Shown here piece by piece: positions 11,396 through 23,092 of a DNA stretch of 64,000 bases (positions within the stretch are counted from its first letter, which is position 1; the number at the start of each line of letters is the position of its first letter). Source of the DNA: Cryptomeria japonica. Taxonomy: Eukaryota; Streptophyta; Pinopsida; Cupressales; Cupressaceae. Under the pieces are notes generated by a model. It saw only the letters and a program-made list of their open reading frames with translations, searched no databases and was not told where the DNA came from. The stretch is from NCBI RefSeq assembly GCF_030272615.1, contig NC_081412.1:138510747-138574746 (forward strand). Direction: 5' to 3'. A program made the translations under genes and the position numbers.

Positions 11396-12598
11396 CTAGG
11401 TTTTGTTCATATCCGCTTGAATAGTGTCAATATCAATCTTTCCTTCAGGAGTGACTGGTATATCATCTGATATGTTCTTTCTTGATCTGCAGAATCTAGC
11501 AATGTGACCCAGTTTTTTGCAGTGATAGCAGACCATTCCAGATGCTCTCGAAGGTCCATTATTCATGTTGTCCTTCTTCCTCCTGCATGTTACAGTAGTG
11601 TGACCATGATCATGATAGATCAAACAATTTTCTCTCCATTTGGTTGTTGCTTGATAGCCACCGCTTCTTGACTAATGATTGAAGGCATTAAACTGGTTGT
11701 GATTCTGGTTCACAAAAGGTTCAAGACCAACTCCTTGAGTCGTCTGAGGATATCTTCCAGTGTTGGTCATAACTGACCTACATTTAGATGCTCTATGCCC
11801 AAACTTGTTGCATGCATAACAGTTACTATTGAATTTATAGGATCTAGGCTTATCATTTAGAAAATAAGGAAAATTATTGTAAGCCTTACTCCTACACACA
11901 TTGGCAGTATGTCCTTCTTTAAGATAGTTAAAGAAAATAGGTTTAAACTTTTGCTTACCTTTATCCTTTGATGCTTGTTGTTTCTTTGATGATCCAGCAT
12001 TTGTACCAGAGGTCTCACCTTCCTCATGACTAGAATAACCAAGTCCATCAGTATTCTTGATAGGTTTGGCAGTTTCAAGCTTTTGCTCTAGCTTGACAGT
12101 ACTCTTGTTGAACTTAGCAAGTATTTCCTTTGACTGAGAGAGTTCTTTGGAAATAGCAACATTTGTTTCCATCAGGTTTTCATTTTCAAAGATGTCAATG
12201 TTCAGTTCTCCTTGCATGTCTTCCTTTTCCACTTTTCTCACATGGAGTTGAGTAGTTAGGGCACTGATCTCTTGCTTGAGCTTGGAGTTTTCATGATCTT
12301 TGTCTTTGACCAGATCCTCAGCTTTCCTCCGATTCTCAAGCTCTTGACACATTTGAATAGTTAGTCCTTCTAATTCTTTTCTTAGGTTGGAATTGGATTC
12401 ATTCAGCTTTTCTACTTCTTCAATCAAGGCTTCCATGCCTGCTTCATCAGAAGAACTATTTTTAGATAGCTCCATTAGCTTTTCAGCATGTTCTCTCATC
12501 TTTGCTTGAGATGCCTTATATTTGACCATAAGATCATCATAGGCTTGCTCAGACTGAGTGAGCTGATGAGTAAGTTCCCTCAATGTGTATTCCCCCAT
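11396..12598 (-). pseudogene. Gag-like protein with coiled coil and zinc knuckles
   Basis: I place the start at the ATG at 12598 (MGEYTLRELTHQL), just after the primer site; an earlier methionine at 12706 lies in the LTR. Residues 1-190 form a heptad-rich coiled coil. After a Lys/Ser-rich linker there is a first knuckle region that has lost its cysteines (FFNYLKEGHTANVC), then an intact CX2CX4HX4C knuckle (CYACNKFGHRASKC). After a stop near 11672 the frame continues with a third damaged knuckle (CLIYHDHGHTTVTC) and an intact fourth (CYHCKKLGHIARFC). The usual copia gag N-terminal domain (with a YAIWK-type motif, seen in the 25586 and 31925 genes) is missing. It would bind the RNA genome. A coiled coil plus knuckles resembles the C-terminal part of Sirevirus gag. 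Confidence 0.72.
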
Positions 12599-12634
12599 AT
12601 CTCTTTCCAAGTGGTTAAACTTATAGAAAGGTAG

Positions 12635-12646
12635 GCTTTGATACCA
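12635..12646 (-). promoter_or_regulatory. Primer-binding site for initiator tRNA-Met
   Basis: The minus strand reads TGGTATCAAAGC, two bases inside the 5' LTR. The canonical plant copia site is TGGTATCAGAGC; one base differs. Confidence 0.85.
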
Positions 12647-12648
12647 AT

Positions 12649-13796
12649 TGATGAATACTAGGAGGAGGGGTGAATTAGTATGCCAAAAATCTTTATACTT
12701 AAACACTTTTCTAGACTAACAGTAAACCAGTAAAATAGTTTAGCAGAAAAACCAGTTAGCACACATGCAAACCAAATAGCAAATAATGCATTCACCCACA
12801 GAAGCACAAACACCACAACACAAGAGATTTTAACATGGAAACCCAAATGGGAAAAACCATGGTGAGATGGAACTCACAAGTAACTATCTACAGAATAGGA
12901 ACCAGATCGGTTAAGGTCAAACAGGTTAAGGTCATACAATGTTCTTTACCAGAACAGATCCTGTTAGGAATCTCAATCTCTGTTAGGAGATAAGTCCAAT
13001 TAAAGACTACCTTGTTAGAGGATTTTAGATCCACAAATGTGAACCACCTTGTTAGAGGATTTACAAAAGGCTTTTTGGGCCCACCCGGTTAAGGGCTTCA
13101 GACTTGTCGAAGATGTGAGTAATCAACAAGTGAGTGATCTAGCTAATAGCACAGATTGCTTGGTTAGATCCTTGATAGCTCATTCCTAATGCATTCCAAC
13201 ATTACTTCAGTCTTCTACACATTCATACTCTCTCTCTCACTCATCAACCACCTTAAACCCTAGCAACAACATCAACAACATAAAACCATAGACATGATGT
13301 CCTTATAAAGGAATCTGATTTCATGTCGGTCCAATAGGATTACAATACAATTTCCTAGGTTCAATGCATCTAGACATATTCTATAACACGACACAAAAAG
13401 CATCATTAAAGTGTCAGCACCGTCAAACAATTGGTGGATGGTAACTCATCACAAAATGTCGGTTGGTTACTCATCACAGAGTATTACCGATTCATACAAA
13501 ATACCAGTTCAAGCAAAATACCAGTTGCCAGTTTGACAAAAATGAAGACTGGGAAATATGTATTTTTCCGCTTTGATCCTTCATACTACTTGAGATCCTC
13601 GAACCGCTTGGGGTCAACATACCACTTCAGATCGGTAATCACTTTCTACAAAACACCAATAGTCTAAGGACTATAATGCATCATACCAGTTGGAACAAGT
13701 ATCGGTTGAGCGTTAACTTATACATACAAAAGTGATCTCAATGCAAGTGTGTGTCCATCAATGACAATCACAACATAATAATCAAAAATGCCAACA
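12649..13796 (-). repeat. 5' LTR of the 7.7 kb pol-less element
   Basis: It begins TGATGAATAC, ends ..CCAACA, and matches the left LTR. The primer site abuts its inner end and the CACTC duplication its outer end. Confidence 0.85.
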
Positions 13797-13801
13797 CACT
13801 C
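13797..13801. repeat. Target-site duplication (CACTC), right copy
   Basis: It matches 6109-6113 exactly. Confidence 0.85.
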
Positions 13802-14473
13802 CACTACACCCATTAGATGGAATGTATTCCATTAATTGGCCTCCTCTACTATCTTACCATACCAATATCATGCAAGTAGGGTGCATTAAATAAAAAGAAA
13901 GGAATATGTAAAACCCTTTGACTCGATCTAGAGTACCTTGTTCCTTTTCATATGTTAACAACCATGATGATGTACTAGACAACTTCAGAAATGTACATAG
14001 TCAGTTTGAAGGACATTAGTTTTTTTTAGGTAGGGTTTGTGGCATTCTCTTGTAGAATTCTTGCATTCATTGCATCTCTCTCGATTCACACAAGTCGCCC
14101 TTCCATACTATACTGTAATCATTTATCACACTATTCAATCTAGACCCCTCATCTCAAAAGTCATTTTCATGTAAGATGCTTTTGTATACAAATCCCTAAT
14201 CAATTATTCCAAGTTACTAAATTTAGTAAGTACACAATGCTTAGGATAGGTGTATGTAGTGCTAGTACTTTTGCATTTAATATGACACTGGGACAATTTT
14301 CTTTTCTCATTTTGTACATCATAGATTAGGGATTTGATGCATTGTCCTATCCTACCTACTTGCATCTACCTTAGATTTTCCTCTTGTATTAAGCCTTAAT
14401 TTTATGCATGTGAGAATCTTACTGTGGTTTCTAACCTATTGGATTCCCTCGATCCATCAAAAAGACTTTGAAG
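13802..14473. other. No gene seen between two pol-less elements
   Basis: This is mixed repeat-like DNA without a credible frame. It is probably the DNA both flanking elements inserted into. Confidence 0.35.
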
Positions 14474-14478
14474 CTTTA
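14474..14478. repeat. Target-site duplication (CTTTA), left copy
   Basis: CTTTA precedes the LTR at 14479 and is repeated after the right LTR at 18537-18541. Confidence 0.85.
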
Positions 14479-15435
14479 TGTTGGAATCAAGGAACAATGA
14501 GAAGGGGGGGTGAATTAGTGTTCTACTGGTTAACAAATTTTTTGACTTAACCTTAAACCATCAAAAGCATAAGCATGAAACTGAATTGAAAAAACACAAA
14601 ACAATCAACCACAAAATCATAACACTAGGATTTTTATGTGGATTTTAAAAACCATGGTGAGATTTGAACCCATAATATTATTCCACTATGGCCAATAGCA
14701 AAGCTATATTACATGAGGGGGAATTCACAAGCATTCAGGCACACTGCCTAGAGCTCACTACTCAATTACAATAAGGAATACAACCCCTAGAAGGCTCACT
14801 ACCTTACTGATCAATTACAGTGATGAAATACAATTGATGAAATACAATGAAAGAACTCCAAAATAACATCTAACAATGCCTAGATGAGTTCCGGTTAAGT
14901 GCCAAATCTTTGACTATATCTGCTCTTCAACTCTGCTCTGTTTCTTGTCCCGGTTAGCTACTGGATCAAGAATGTGCATGTGAAACTGTGCTACAAAGGA
15001 TTCTTGATCACCACTCACTTGCATATCAATCATACCACACACCAAAAAGATATTCTTCACCGGTCTTATATATCCACAATCACAAAATAATCATTTATCA
15101 AGTCAGCTTGTTAATGTAACGTGTAATCATGAGTCAGCTTGACTGGATCACCAAATACAAAAGTAGATCACCAAATTGATGATAAAATGTTGTCTCTAAG
15201 TTGGCCCAATCATCCCATGCATGATTCATGACACCACAATTACTGGAAAGCTTCTGGATCAAAACTGCTTTGCTCAACTTGAAATACTGGTTAATTGATT
15301 ATCGATTCACATCCACTTCCGAATATCAAGATCCGTGATTACCAGATAGGAATCTCAAGAAGAGTTTCCATCAATGACAACCCTAAACCACTAATCAAGC
15401 ATCGATATCCACCAGATGAGTATCAATTACCAACA
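14479..15435 (-). repeat. 3' LTR of the 4.06 kb pol-less element
   Basis: It begins TGTTGGAATC and ends ..CCAACA before the polypurine tract. It carries the conserved copia LTR block (aaaaccatggtgagatttg). Confidence 0.85.
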
Positions 15436-15447
15436 ATCTCCCCCTTT
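15436..15447 (-). promoter_or_regulatory. Polypurine tract
   Basis: The minus strand reads AAAGGGGGAGAT next to the LTR start. A second purine-rich motif (TGTCAAAGGGGGAG type) lies at 15612-15625. Confidence 0.8.
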
Positions 15448-15686
15448 GGCATTGATGGCAACACTCGTGGAGAATGACTATGTGTTGAATCCTACACACC
15501 AAATCAAAATTGCTATCAAAAATTTATAAGGCTACCCCTTAGACAAAGAATTCTGAAACCTATAACATGCTTGGTACAATGCACTCTTCTACAATACATT
15601 TTTTACCTTTACTCTCCCCCTTTGACAATAATGCCAAAGATGAGGTGTTGTCCAAAACTTATATACAAAGATATCTATCGGAGACT

Positions 15687-17574
15687 TTACAAGTATTTGA
15701 AGATATCAACAAAAATGTTCTTCAGAAATCCTAAGTGAGTATCCCACGCACTCTTCAAGTTATTCAAAACTATGATGAATGCACTATAAACACATGCATT
15801 AATTTCCACATCCTTTAGTTCAGATGGAATAGGTTGTCCCATAGTCTTCAGATAATCAACCTTATTACTTAACATGGTGTCCAGCCAAGGGGCAATCAAA
15901 TTCTTGAGTTCACCAACTCTCCTCAAAATTATGTTCTTATCTGCATTAAGGCTCAAGATTCAATCATTGAGAGCCATTATCTACCCTTCTACATCATTGG
16001 TTAGGGATACATTAGAATCAAAGGATTGTGAGATACCAACAAGTTTACCCTGGTAAACACTTATTTGCTTGTCATATCTACTGTGAACTTTGGCAAAATT
16101 AGACAAGACATATATTTTACCACCTTCTGATAATGCATCTAAAATAGTCTGCAGACCTTTATTCAATCTAACTTTGTCATATTCCATTATTTTCTAGAAT
16201 GTCTGCATTATTACCTCCTTGAATCTATCTAATACTTGCTTAGTAGTAGACATCTCCAAAGAATCAAAATTGGTATTTACATTATGAATCAATTGTAATA
16301 ATTTACCGGAGGGGTTAGAATTAGGATCTAGCTGCAAACCTAGAGCCACCTTCTGAAACACATCAATAGACATAAAAATAAGCTTTTGTCTTTGGACTTT
16401 GATTCGACCAGATCTTGAGTGGCCTGATCTTGTACAGTTGTTGCAAGGATCATCTTTTCAGTAGGAAACATTTGTCCAAGATCTAGAGGGCCATCAAGAT
16501 TGATTGATATTTGGGGTAGGGTCCTTGTGCCTTTGACTTGAGGAGTGTCAATTGCCTGATCAACAACTCCCTTCCCTTTATCTACCTCAGCATCCTGCAC
16601 CTCTTCTTTCTCAGGGTCCTTACCCTTAGCATCATTCCCTTTATCACGTGCATCGGTATTGCCACTTGGTACAATGTAATCCTTTTGAATCTTAGGAACT
16701 TCTCCAAAACTATCTACCACTAGAGGATTTGCATTGATCTCAACATCATTGGTTACATTGCCTTGGTCTTTTGGATGTCCCTCAGTCTGAGTTTCATCCT
16801 CCTCATCACCAGAGACACCTTCTTTTACTTCCAGATGGGAAGTCTGAACTGCATCACTATACAAAGGATTGATCTTCATGATTCTTCTCCAAATATCCTT
16901 AGTCTCCTTCCTCACCTCTTCAACATTGCCAATCATCAACATATTCACCCTGTTTCTACTTCTAAATTCTTTCTTATTTACTTCCTTAATAAGCCTTTTG
17001 GCTTCATCTTGGGAGATACAGGTGCAAACATTAATCAATTCTCTCTTTCATTTCCTTATCAATTTTACTAGTAGCTAATCTCCTCGCATCAATAATGGTA
17101 TAAATCTTTAGGGATGCTCTACCCCAATTCAATCAAGATTTTGCTAATGTTATGCAAATACAGAACAACAACCTCCTCAACTTTTCTTTGATCTACCTCA
17201 ACAAAAATTTTATAATATGCTCCAACATTCTTCAAATTTCCATCAATAATTATCTCATTAATCAATTGATTTGTTGTCATTGGAGGAACAAATATATATT
17301 TACCTTGCAGATCACCAGATTCAAGATCTTTATCAAGTGGAGTTCTAATCTTCCTTCCCCTCTTGGGTCTTTTGGTAAGGGTAGGTTTAGATTTAGCTTT
17401 CTTTCTCTATTTTGCACCATCCGATTGTGGTTTCCTCACAACTCTGACAAACTCTCCTTTCTTTTTAACCTTTTCTACTGCTTCATCTGATTCAGTCTTA
17501 GATGCCACCGGAGATACAACAACATAGGTTTGTTTGGGCTTATCCTTTTTCTTCAAAACTCCCTTTCCAGATGA
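15687..17574 (-). pseudogene. Unrecognised protein of the 4.06 kb pol-less element
   Basis: The coding frame begins just inside the primer site and reads SGKGVLKKKDKPKQTYVVV and onwards, so the N-terminus may be lost. It has a Lys/Arg-rich, nuclear-signal-like opening (about 17575-17370). Then comes a segment with the pattern RVN-LMI, RKETKD and RIMK (about 17010-16865) that recurs in the element at 55512. An acidic, low-complexity middle follows (16830-16500), then a more ordered end (16187-15687). Stops occur near 17400 and in the 17100 region. I do not recognise a family. The match with the third element suggests it was once a real expressed protein. Confidence 0.6.
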
Positions 17575-17586
17575 GTTCTGATACTA
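17575..17586 (-). promoter_or_regulatory. Degenerate tRNA-Met primer-binding site
   Basis: The minus strand reads TAGTATCAGAAC, against the canonical TGGTATCAGAGC (two changes), next to the LTR end. Confidence 0.75.
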
Positions 17587-17588
17587 AT

Positions 17589-18536
17589 TGTTGGAATCAA
17601 GGAGCACTGAAAGGGGTGGTGAAATATTATTCTACCTATTAACAAATAATCTAACTTAACCTTAAACTACCAAAAGCATAAGCATGAAACTAAAATGTAG
17701 AAACACAAAACAATCAACCACAAAATCATAAGACCGGGATTTTCAAGTGGAAACCCAAATGGGAAAAACCATGATAGAATTTGAACCCACAATATTATTC
17801 CACTATGGCCAGTAGAAAAACAATATTACATGAGGGGGAATGCACAAGAATTCAGGCACATTGCCTAGAGCTCACTGTTCAATTACAATAAGGGCTACAA
17901 CCCCCAAAAGGTTCACTACCTTACTGATCAATTATAGTGATGAAATACAATGAAAGAACTCCAAAATAGAATCTAACAATGTCTGGATGAGTTCCGATTA
18001 AGTGTCAAATCTTTGATTGTATCTTCTCTGTGACTTTGCTTTGTTTCATGTCTTAGTTAGCTACCAAATCAAGAATACACACGTGAAAATGTTCTACAAA
18101 GGATTCTTGATCACCACTCACTCACATATAAATCATACCACACACCAAAAAGATCTTCTTCACTGGTCTTATATATCTGCAATCACAAAACAATCATTTA
18201 TCAAGTCGGCCTATTAATATAACGTGTAATCATGAGTCGGCTTGACCGGATCACCAAAAACAAAAGCAGATCACCAAATTAGCGATAAAATGATCTCTAA
18301 GTTGGCCCAATCATCCCATGCACTATTCTTGACACCGCAGTGATCGAAAAGCTTCTAGACCAAAACTGCTCTACTCAACCTAAAATATCAGTTAACTGAT
18401 TGCTGGTTCACATCCACTTCTAGATATCAAGATCCATGATTACTGGATAGGAATCTCAAGAAGATTTACCATCAATGAAAATCCTAAACAACTAATCAAG
18501 CATTAATATCCACCAGACGAGTGTCAATTGCAAACA
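17589..18536 (-). repeat. 5' LTR of the 4.06 kb pol-less element
   Basis: It begins TGTTGGAATC like the left LTR. Its end is ..GCAAACA where the left LTR has ..ACCAACA. Confidence 0.85.
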
Positions 18537-18541
18537 CTTTA
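18537..18541. repeat. Target-site duplication (CTTTA), right copy
   Basis: It matches 14474-14478 exactly. Confidence 0.85.
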
Positions 18542-19270
18542 TCCTCTTGGGTTATTTGTCTATACCATCTACTATGCAAGAGGATTTTGATGGGTCTATT
18601 TCTCTAGATACCTACCATCCTTATATCATTTTGGTCATGCATCCCTAGGCTTCATTTCTATTCATTTAGATAGGAATATCTTTTTAAGATTTTTAGTCCC
18701 ATCATACCCTCAGTATTAGATGCATTGTCTGTAATGTAGTTCACACTTTTTTTGCATTCTATTATTTTCATGCAATTAATCATATGCACATCCATATAAA
18801 CAATTTAGAACATATTCATTACCATACATACATTCACACATGGGTACATCTTCCACTTACATCACAACACATGTTAGTAACATCATACACATCATATAAG
18901 AATCACTGCATATATCATAATAGATCCATCATGCATCACATATATCCATACACCCTACATCACTACATGTCAGTCACATATAGATCATATCACAGACAAT
19001 GTCATACATCATAGTCACAACATAAGCGTCCACCCTGCATACAAAAATGTTAGACATGAGATACATCAAAATAGATCATTCATAATCATCATCCACATCA
19101 TAATCAACATCATCATAGAGTTCATCATAGAGTCCATATACATAATGCACAGTCACCACAAAAATCATGATCATCTCATTTATATATTAAAAATAATGTG
19201 TCAAATCATAATACATAATACAATCCTCATAGGGTAAAAACTAAATGTGTCCATATATTTGTCCCTAGCT
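18542..19270. other. No gene seen; A/C-rich repeat-derived DNA
   Basis: Similar in base composition and place to 1-540: A/C-rich cat/aca sequence next to the end of a PMD pseudogene. It is probably part of the second PMD-bearing unit. Confidence 0.4.
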
Positions 19271-21420
19271 TGTGCTCTCCTTGTTTGAGGATGTTGGGCC
19301 TACCCATCCTGATCTTGGTCCTAGTAGTGGTGGTTGTGGTGCTCTCATGATCATTGATCCCTTTGATGTCTCTAACCTAGTCTATCTTAATTGTGTCCTC
19401 TCAACAAATAGGGAGCTTGCTGCCCTATTGGTACCACATCCTCATAGAATCCTATAATACTAATTATCTAGAATGGATATATCTATATCCCTCCATGCAT
19501 CCATAGAACCTTCCACAATCTACCAAATCCCCTATGGTATCATTGCTTCTCAGGATAGATCCCTCTCTCTTTGTAGTTGTGTAACATCTACCTATGCTTG
19601 AGATAGTTGCGTTTGAAGGCCATCCCTCTCCTCTCACAGACACTCCATCTCCACCACCATGGATCCTCCTCCCATCTCCTACAAAGACTCATGTACAACA
19701 TCCCTCTTTTTCTAATATGCATCCCTCTCCTAGATGGAACCATCTAGCATTGTATACAAGCTATCCCTCTCTATCTACAAACCATCTGCCTGGGCCCTCT
19801 CTATCCACCTCTACCTATAAGTTGTCTTGCTCTACCTAAAATGTGTTTGTTTGAGCTCTCTCTCTATCTACCTCTTCCTATAGGTTCATAACTTGTGCCC
19901 TCTACTTGTCTCATGACTTGGACAACTAGTCTCTCACTCCCTTTAGGTGATAATATGCCTCTTGTGTAACCATCAATGCTCCCATCGACCTCTCACTCAA
20001 CCCCACTCAATGTCCTCCCTCTTGCTCATCCCCCTGGCCTTGTACCTATGCAAGTGTGTGTCCTCCTACCTATCTCTATCCATGTCACTGTCCCTGTACT
20101 ATGGCACAAATCTGTACTTGTTGCTGATGGGGTCTTTGTACCTATCTTAGCACCTATCTTGCCCCTCCTACCAACACTCTTTGTTGTCTCTTTTATAATG
20201 GCATTTGGGGTGCTCTCTATGCTCCACCCTACTATATATGCCTCTTCCATTATTACATATCCCCCTCCATCTCCCCTTGCATCACATCTTCCATCACCTC
20301 TATCCCCTCCCACTACCTAATTTACACATGCTCCTCCCTCATCCCCCTCTAGTACACTAGGAATAGTCATTTTGACTAGCCCATGCTATGTATGCTCAAC
20401 ACATTCCCATGTATATAACATCTTCTCATGGATCCTAAGGTACAAGTATCATCCCTAGAAAGTTGGATAAATCCCACATGATGTCTATATCATCCCCCTA
20501 TGCACTTGTCTCTTGTGTAACTTGATGGTGCATCAGCTCCTCTTCTTGCCATAGGTTGAACTATTGCCTCACCCTATGAGGAAGATAATGATCAATCATA
20601 TGCAATGATTTACCTATTAGTCAGTACCTCATCTACATAATGGATAAGTAGTAGACGTCCTTAGGCCATTCCTCCACTCCACTGTATGACCTCCATGTAA
20701 AATCTTGCATCTCATCCAGGCACCACCTCTAATATCCCAGTGCTCCCATCCACACATAATATAGTATCCCCTTATATATGAATACATATGGATACCACAT
20801 GGACTTTTCTCTCATTCCTAGTGGTTGATAAATAGCTATGTGCTTAGAAGCCTATATATGTAGCAATGTAACCCCTATACCCAAAATATTGTACCCATGA
20901 TAGACACACATGTGAATATCATGGTACAACTGACCTAGCATGACATATCCCCACACATAGGTAGCAAAATTGTTTTTCATCATGTAAAGATGCTTGTCCC
21001 ATCTGATAAAAAATGCATGACCACTAAGGTTAGGCATCAGTCGTGCACTGATCAATCCTTCCACATATAATGTGAATCTCAAAATTTATCATTACCTCTC
21101 CATTTCTAGATCTAACCACATCCATATCAAATCCATAGGTAATTCATTAGTCTTAAACACTAGCCACATGTAGTTCTCTTGATCATGATCCAATGTGTAC
21201 TCTAGAATGACCCTACAAATTGGGATGAGTGTAATCTCCCATACATCCTCTAGTGTAATCATCACCTCCCCTATAGGTAGGTGGAAGCCATAGGTATCAC
21301 TATGCCACCACTCTAATAATGTTATCATCATGATGATGTGTGATCACACACAATACCATCTATATACAAACCCTATCCCAATCATAGATAGTATCTCTCG
21401 ATCAATGTTTCTCAGCTTGC
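19271..21420 (-). pseudogene. Plant mobile domain (PMD) protein, decayed, copy 2
   Basis: The minus strand at 21331-21092 reads LLEWWHSDTYGFHLPIGEV and then TLEDVWEI, matching the PMD signature of copy 1. The same frame at 21082-20852 contains GVTLLHI and, past a stop, KHIAI, which align with GVTLLQVWAFEHIAI in copy 1. Further matching segments extend to about 20500, after which the sequence is too decayed to follow by eye; the matching tail (19272-19450) is related to 553-700. There are many stops. It is more diverged than copy 1 but in the same position and orientation relative to a polypurine tract and LTR (28637-28653), once the copia element at 21815 is removed. Confidence 0.62.
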
Positions 21421-21809
21421 TCTGTAGTCATATAGTGGGTGGCCATTGCTCATGTGACTCTATCATCCATAGCTACTACTGCATCTATAACCACATTGAA
21501 TCGGCCTTTTCTTCTACCCTTATCTTATTTTCTTCTCTCACTAAAGATGTTGTTAAGCACCTCCATTGAACAGTACAGACGTTGAAACTAAGGTGGAGAT
21601 GCTATTTTTTAGGTGCATGCATTGAATGATGCAGATGTTATTCCCTAGTCCTACACCCTATCTTTCCAGATCCCCTCAGATATAGACATCAATCTCTAGA
21701 TTGATGTATGTGCATGTGGTGCTCTTCATGTGTGTGTTGTGGTGCCTGCATAGATGTCACTGCCAAAACCCAAATGTTAGGCACAAGGTGCAGATGTCGA
21801 AAAAATGAT
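21421..21809. other. No gene seen; part of the second PMD-bearing unit
   Basis: The sequence lies between PMD copy 2 and the copia insertion. It holds two short repeated phrases around 'gcagatgtt' and 'gacgttg' but no credible frame. Confidence 0.35.
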
Positions 21810-21814
21810 TGGCA
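21810..21814. repeat. Target-site duplication (TGGCA), left copy
   Basis: TGGCA precedes the LTR at 21815 and is repeated at 28107-28111. Confidence 0.85.
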
Positions 21815-22385
21815 TGTTGGAAACAATAATGAAGGAAAACTGAGAGGGGGGGTGAATTAGTTTTCACCGGATCTATAAACTTAACCACAAATAAAAATCT
21901 GATAAACTATAGCAATAATAGAAATAAGAAAATTGATAACACAACACCAAGATTTTGATGTGTAAAACTTGGTTAAGGGAAAAACCATGGTGGGAACCTA
22001 CCCATAATAAGATGACACTCTGCAATAGTATGAGAAAATATTACAATGGGAAATGCACATGCATTCAGGCACACTGTAGAGCTCACTGCTCAAAAGCTAA
22101 TGACCTGAAAGGCTACAACCCTTAGGGTAGTCTCACTAACTTACAACAAGATTCAAACTACAATCTGGAAGGAATGGACTGCAATAATATCATCTCCAAA
22201 TGCCTGATGACAGTTTCGGTTAAGCTCATTTGTCTTCTCTGCAACAACAATCTCTGCTCAATCACAATGTTGAAGGATGAATCACTTGATCAAACATACA
22301 CCACTCTCTAATAATGAAAACACAACCTAAATACCTAAATCACATGACTATATCACCTATATATACAATTCATCAACCTTGACAA
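21815..22385 (-). repeat. 3' LTR, truncated
   Basis: It matches 26788 onwards for about 570 bases, then diverges after 'aaccttgacaac'. The remaining 700 or so bases of LTR (its U3 side) and the polypurine tract are missing; the sequence passes straight into internal DNA. Confidence 0.8.
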
Positions 22386-22635
22386 CACAGATTATGCTTC
22401 TCTTCGCATAACACATCTTCATGAGTCTCTCCCCCAGAAAACACATAACCAGACTACTCCACCAGAGGAGAAGCACCAACTCATCAATCTAGACAAAGAG
22501 ATAAGACTATGAAGTCCACTGTATTGATGCAACACAAAGAATCTAGTTCTCATCGAGAGGGGTAGATACCCCTAACCTGTCTCTCAAATACACAAATGTA
22601 TCTACAGGCAAAGGCTTAGTGAAAATATTAGCAAT
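22386..22635 (-). other. Remnant of the 3' untranslated internal region
   Basis: Part of it resembles 61990-62140 in the copia element at 60355 (e.g. 'catcaatctaga' and 'cacccctag/taccccta'), which lies between RNase H and the polypurine tract. There is no gene here. Confidence 0.5.
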
Positions 22636-22920
22636 CTATTCCTTTCTAGATACATACTCCAACTTCACTTCTTCTTCACTGACTTTTTCTCTCAAGTGAT
22701 AATATTTTATTGGCACATGTTTAGTCTTTGAATTTTGCATTGGATTCTTTGACATATTAATAGCACTGGAATTATCATAGTATATAACAGTAGGCTCATC
22801 ATAAATAACTCTGATATCTTTCAATATTTGCTTCATCCAAACCACCTGAGTGCAGCTACCAGCAACAACAATGTACTCAGCTTCAGCAGTAGATAAGGAC
22901 ACTGAATCTTATTTGTTATT
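22636..22920 (-). pseudogene. RNase H domain, C-terminal part of pol
   Basis: The frame at 22902-22636 reads LSTAEAEYIVVAGSCTQVVW, the copia RNase H pattern in which the AEAEY glutamate is catalytic. It continues with YYDNSSAINMSKNP and HVPIKYYHLREKV, both usual for copia RNase H. A stop separates it from the upstream part at about 22910. It would degrade the RNA of the RNA-DNA hybrid. Confidence 0.82.
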
Positions 22921-23092
22921 AGCCTATGAAACTAGTTTCTTACCTAAAAAGAAAGCACCACTGGAAGTACTCTTCCAGTCATCAACATCACCAGCCCAAT
23001 TAGCATTAGTGTAAGCACATAACATGAAATCATCATTCCTCGGATACCACAAACCATAATCCACAGTTCCCTTCAAGTATCTGAATATTCTC

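Larger units (their letters stand above)
6114..13796 (-). mobile_element. Complete pol-less LTR retrotransposon, 7.7 kb
   Basis: Two similar LTRs (6114-7244 and 12649-13796) bound the element and a CACTC duplication flanks it. In minus-strand order it has the 5' LTR, a primer site for tRNA-iMet (12635-12646), a gag-like gene, a long second gene with no recognised domain, a polypurine tract (7245-7256) and the 3' LTR. I found no protease, integrase, reverse transcriptase or RNase H motif in the interior, so it is non-autonomous. Its primer site and polypurine tract are copia-like, so a copia relative probably supplied the enzymes. Both genes are broken by stops and shifts. Confidence 0.85.
14479..18536 (-). 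mobile_element. Short pol-less LTR retrotransposon, 4.06 kb
   Basis: Two LTRs of about 950 bases, a CTTTA duplication, a degenerate primer site (17575-17586) and a polypurine tract (15436-15447) define it. The interior codes a single unrecognised protein on the minus strand with no gag knuckle and no pol motif. It is therefore non-autonomous and depended on another element. Confidence 0.85.
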
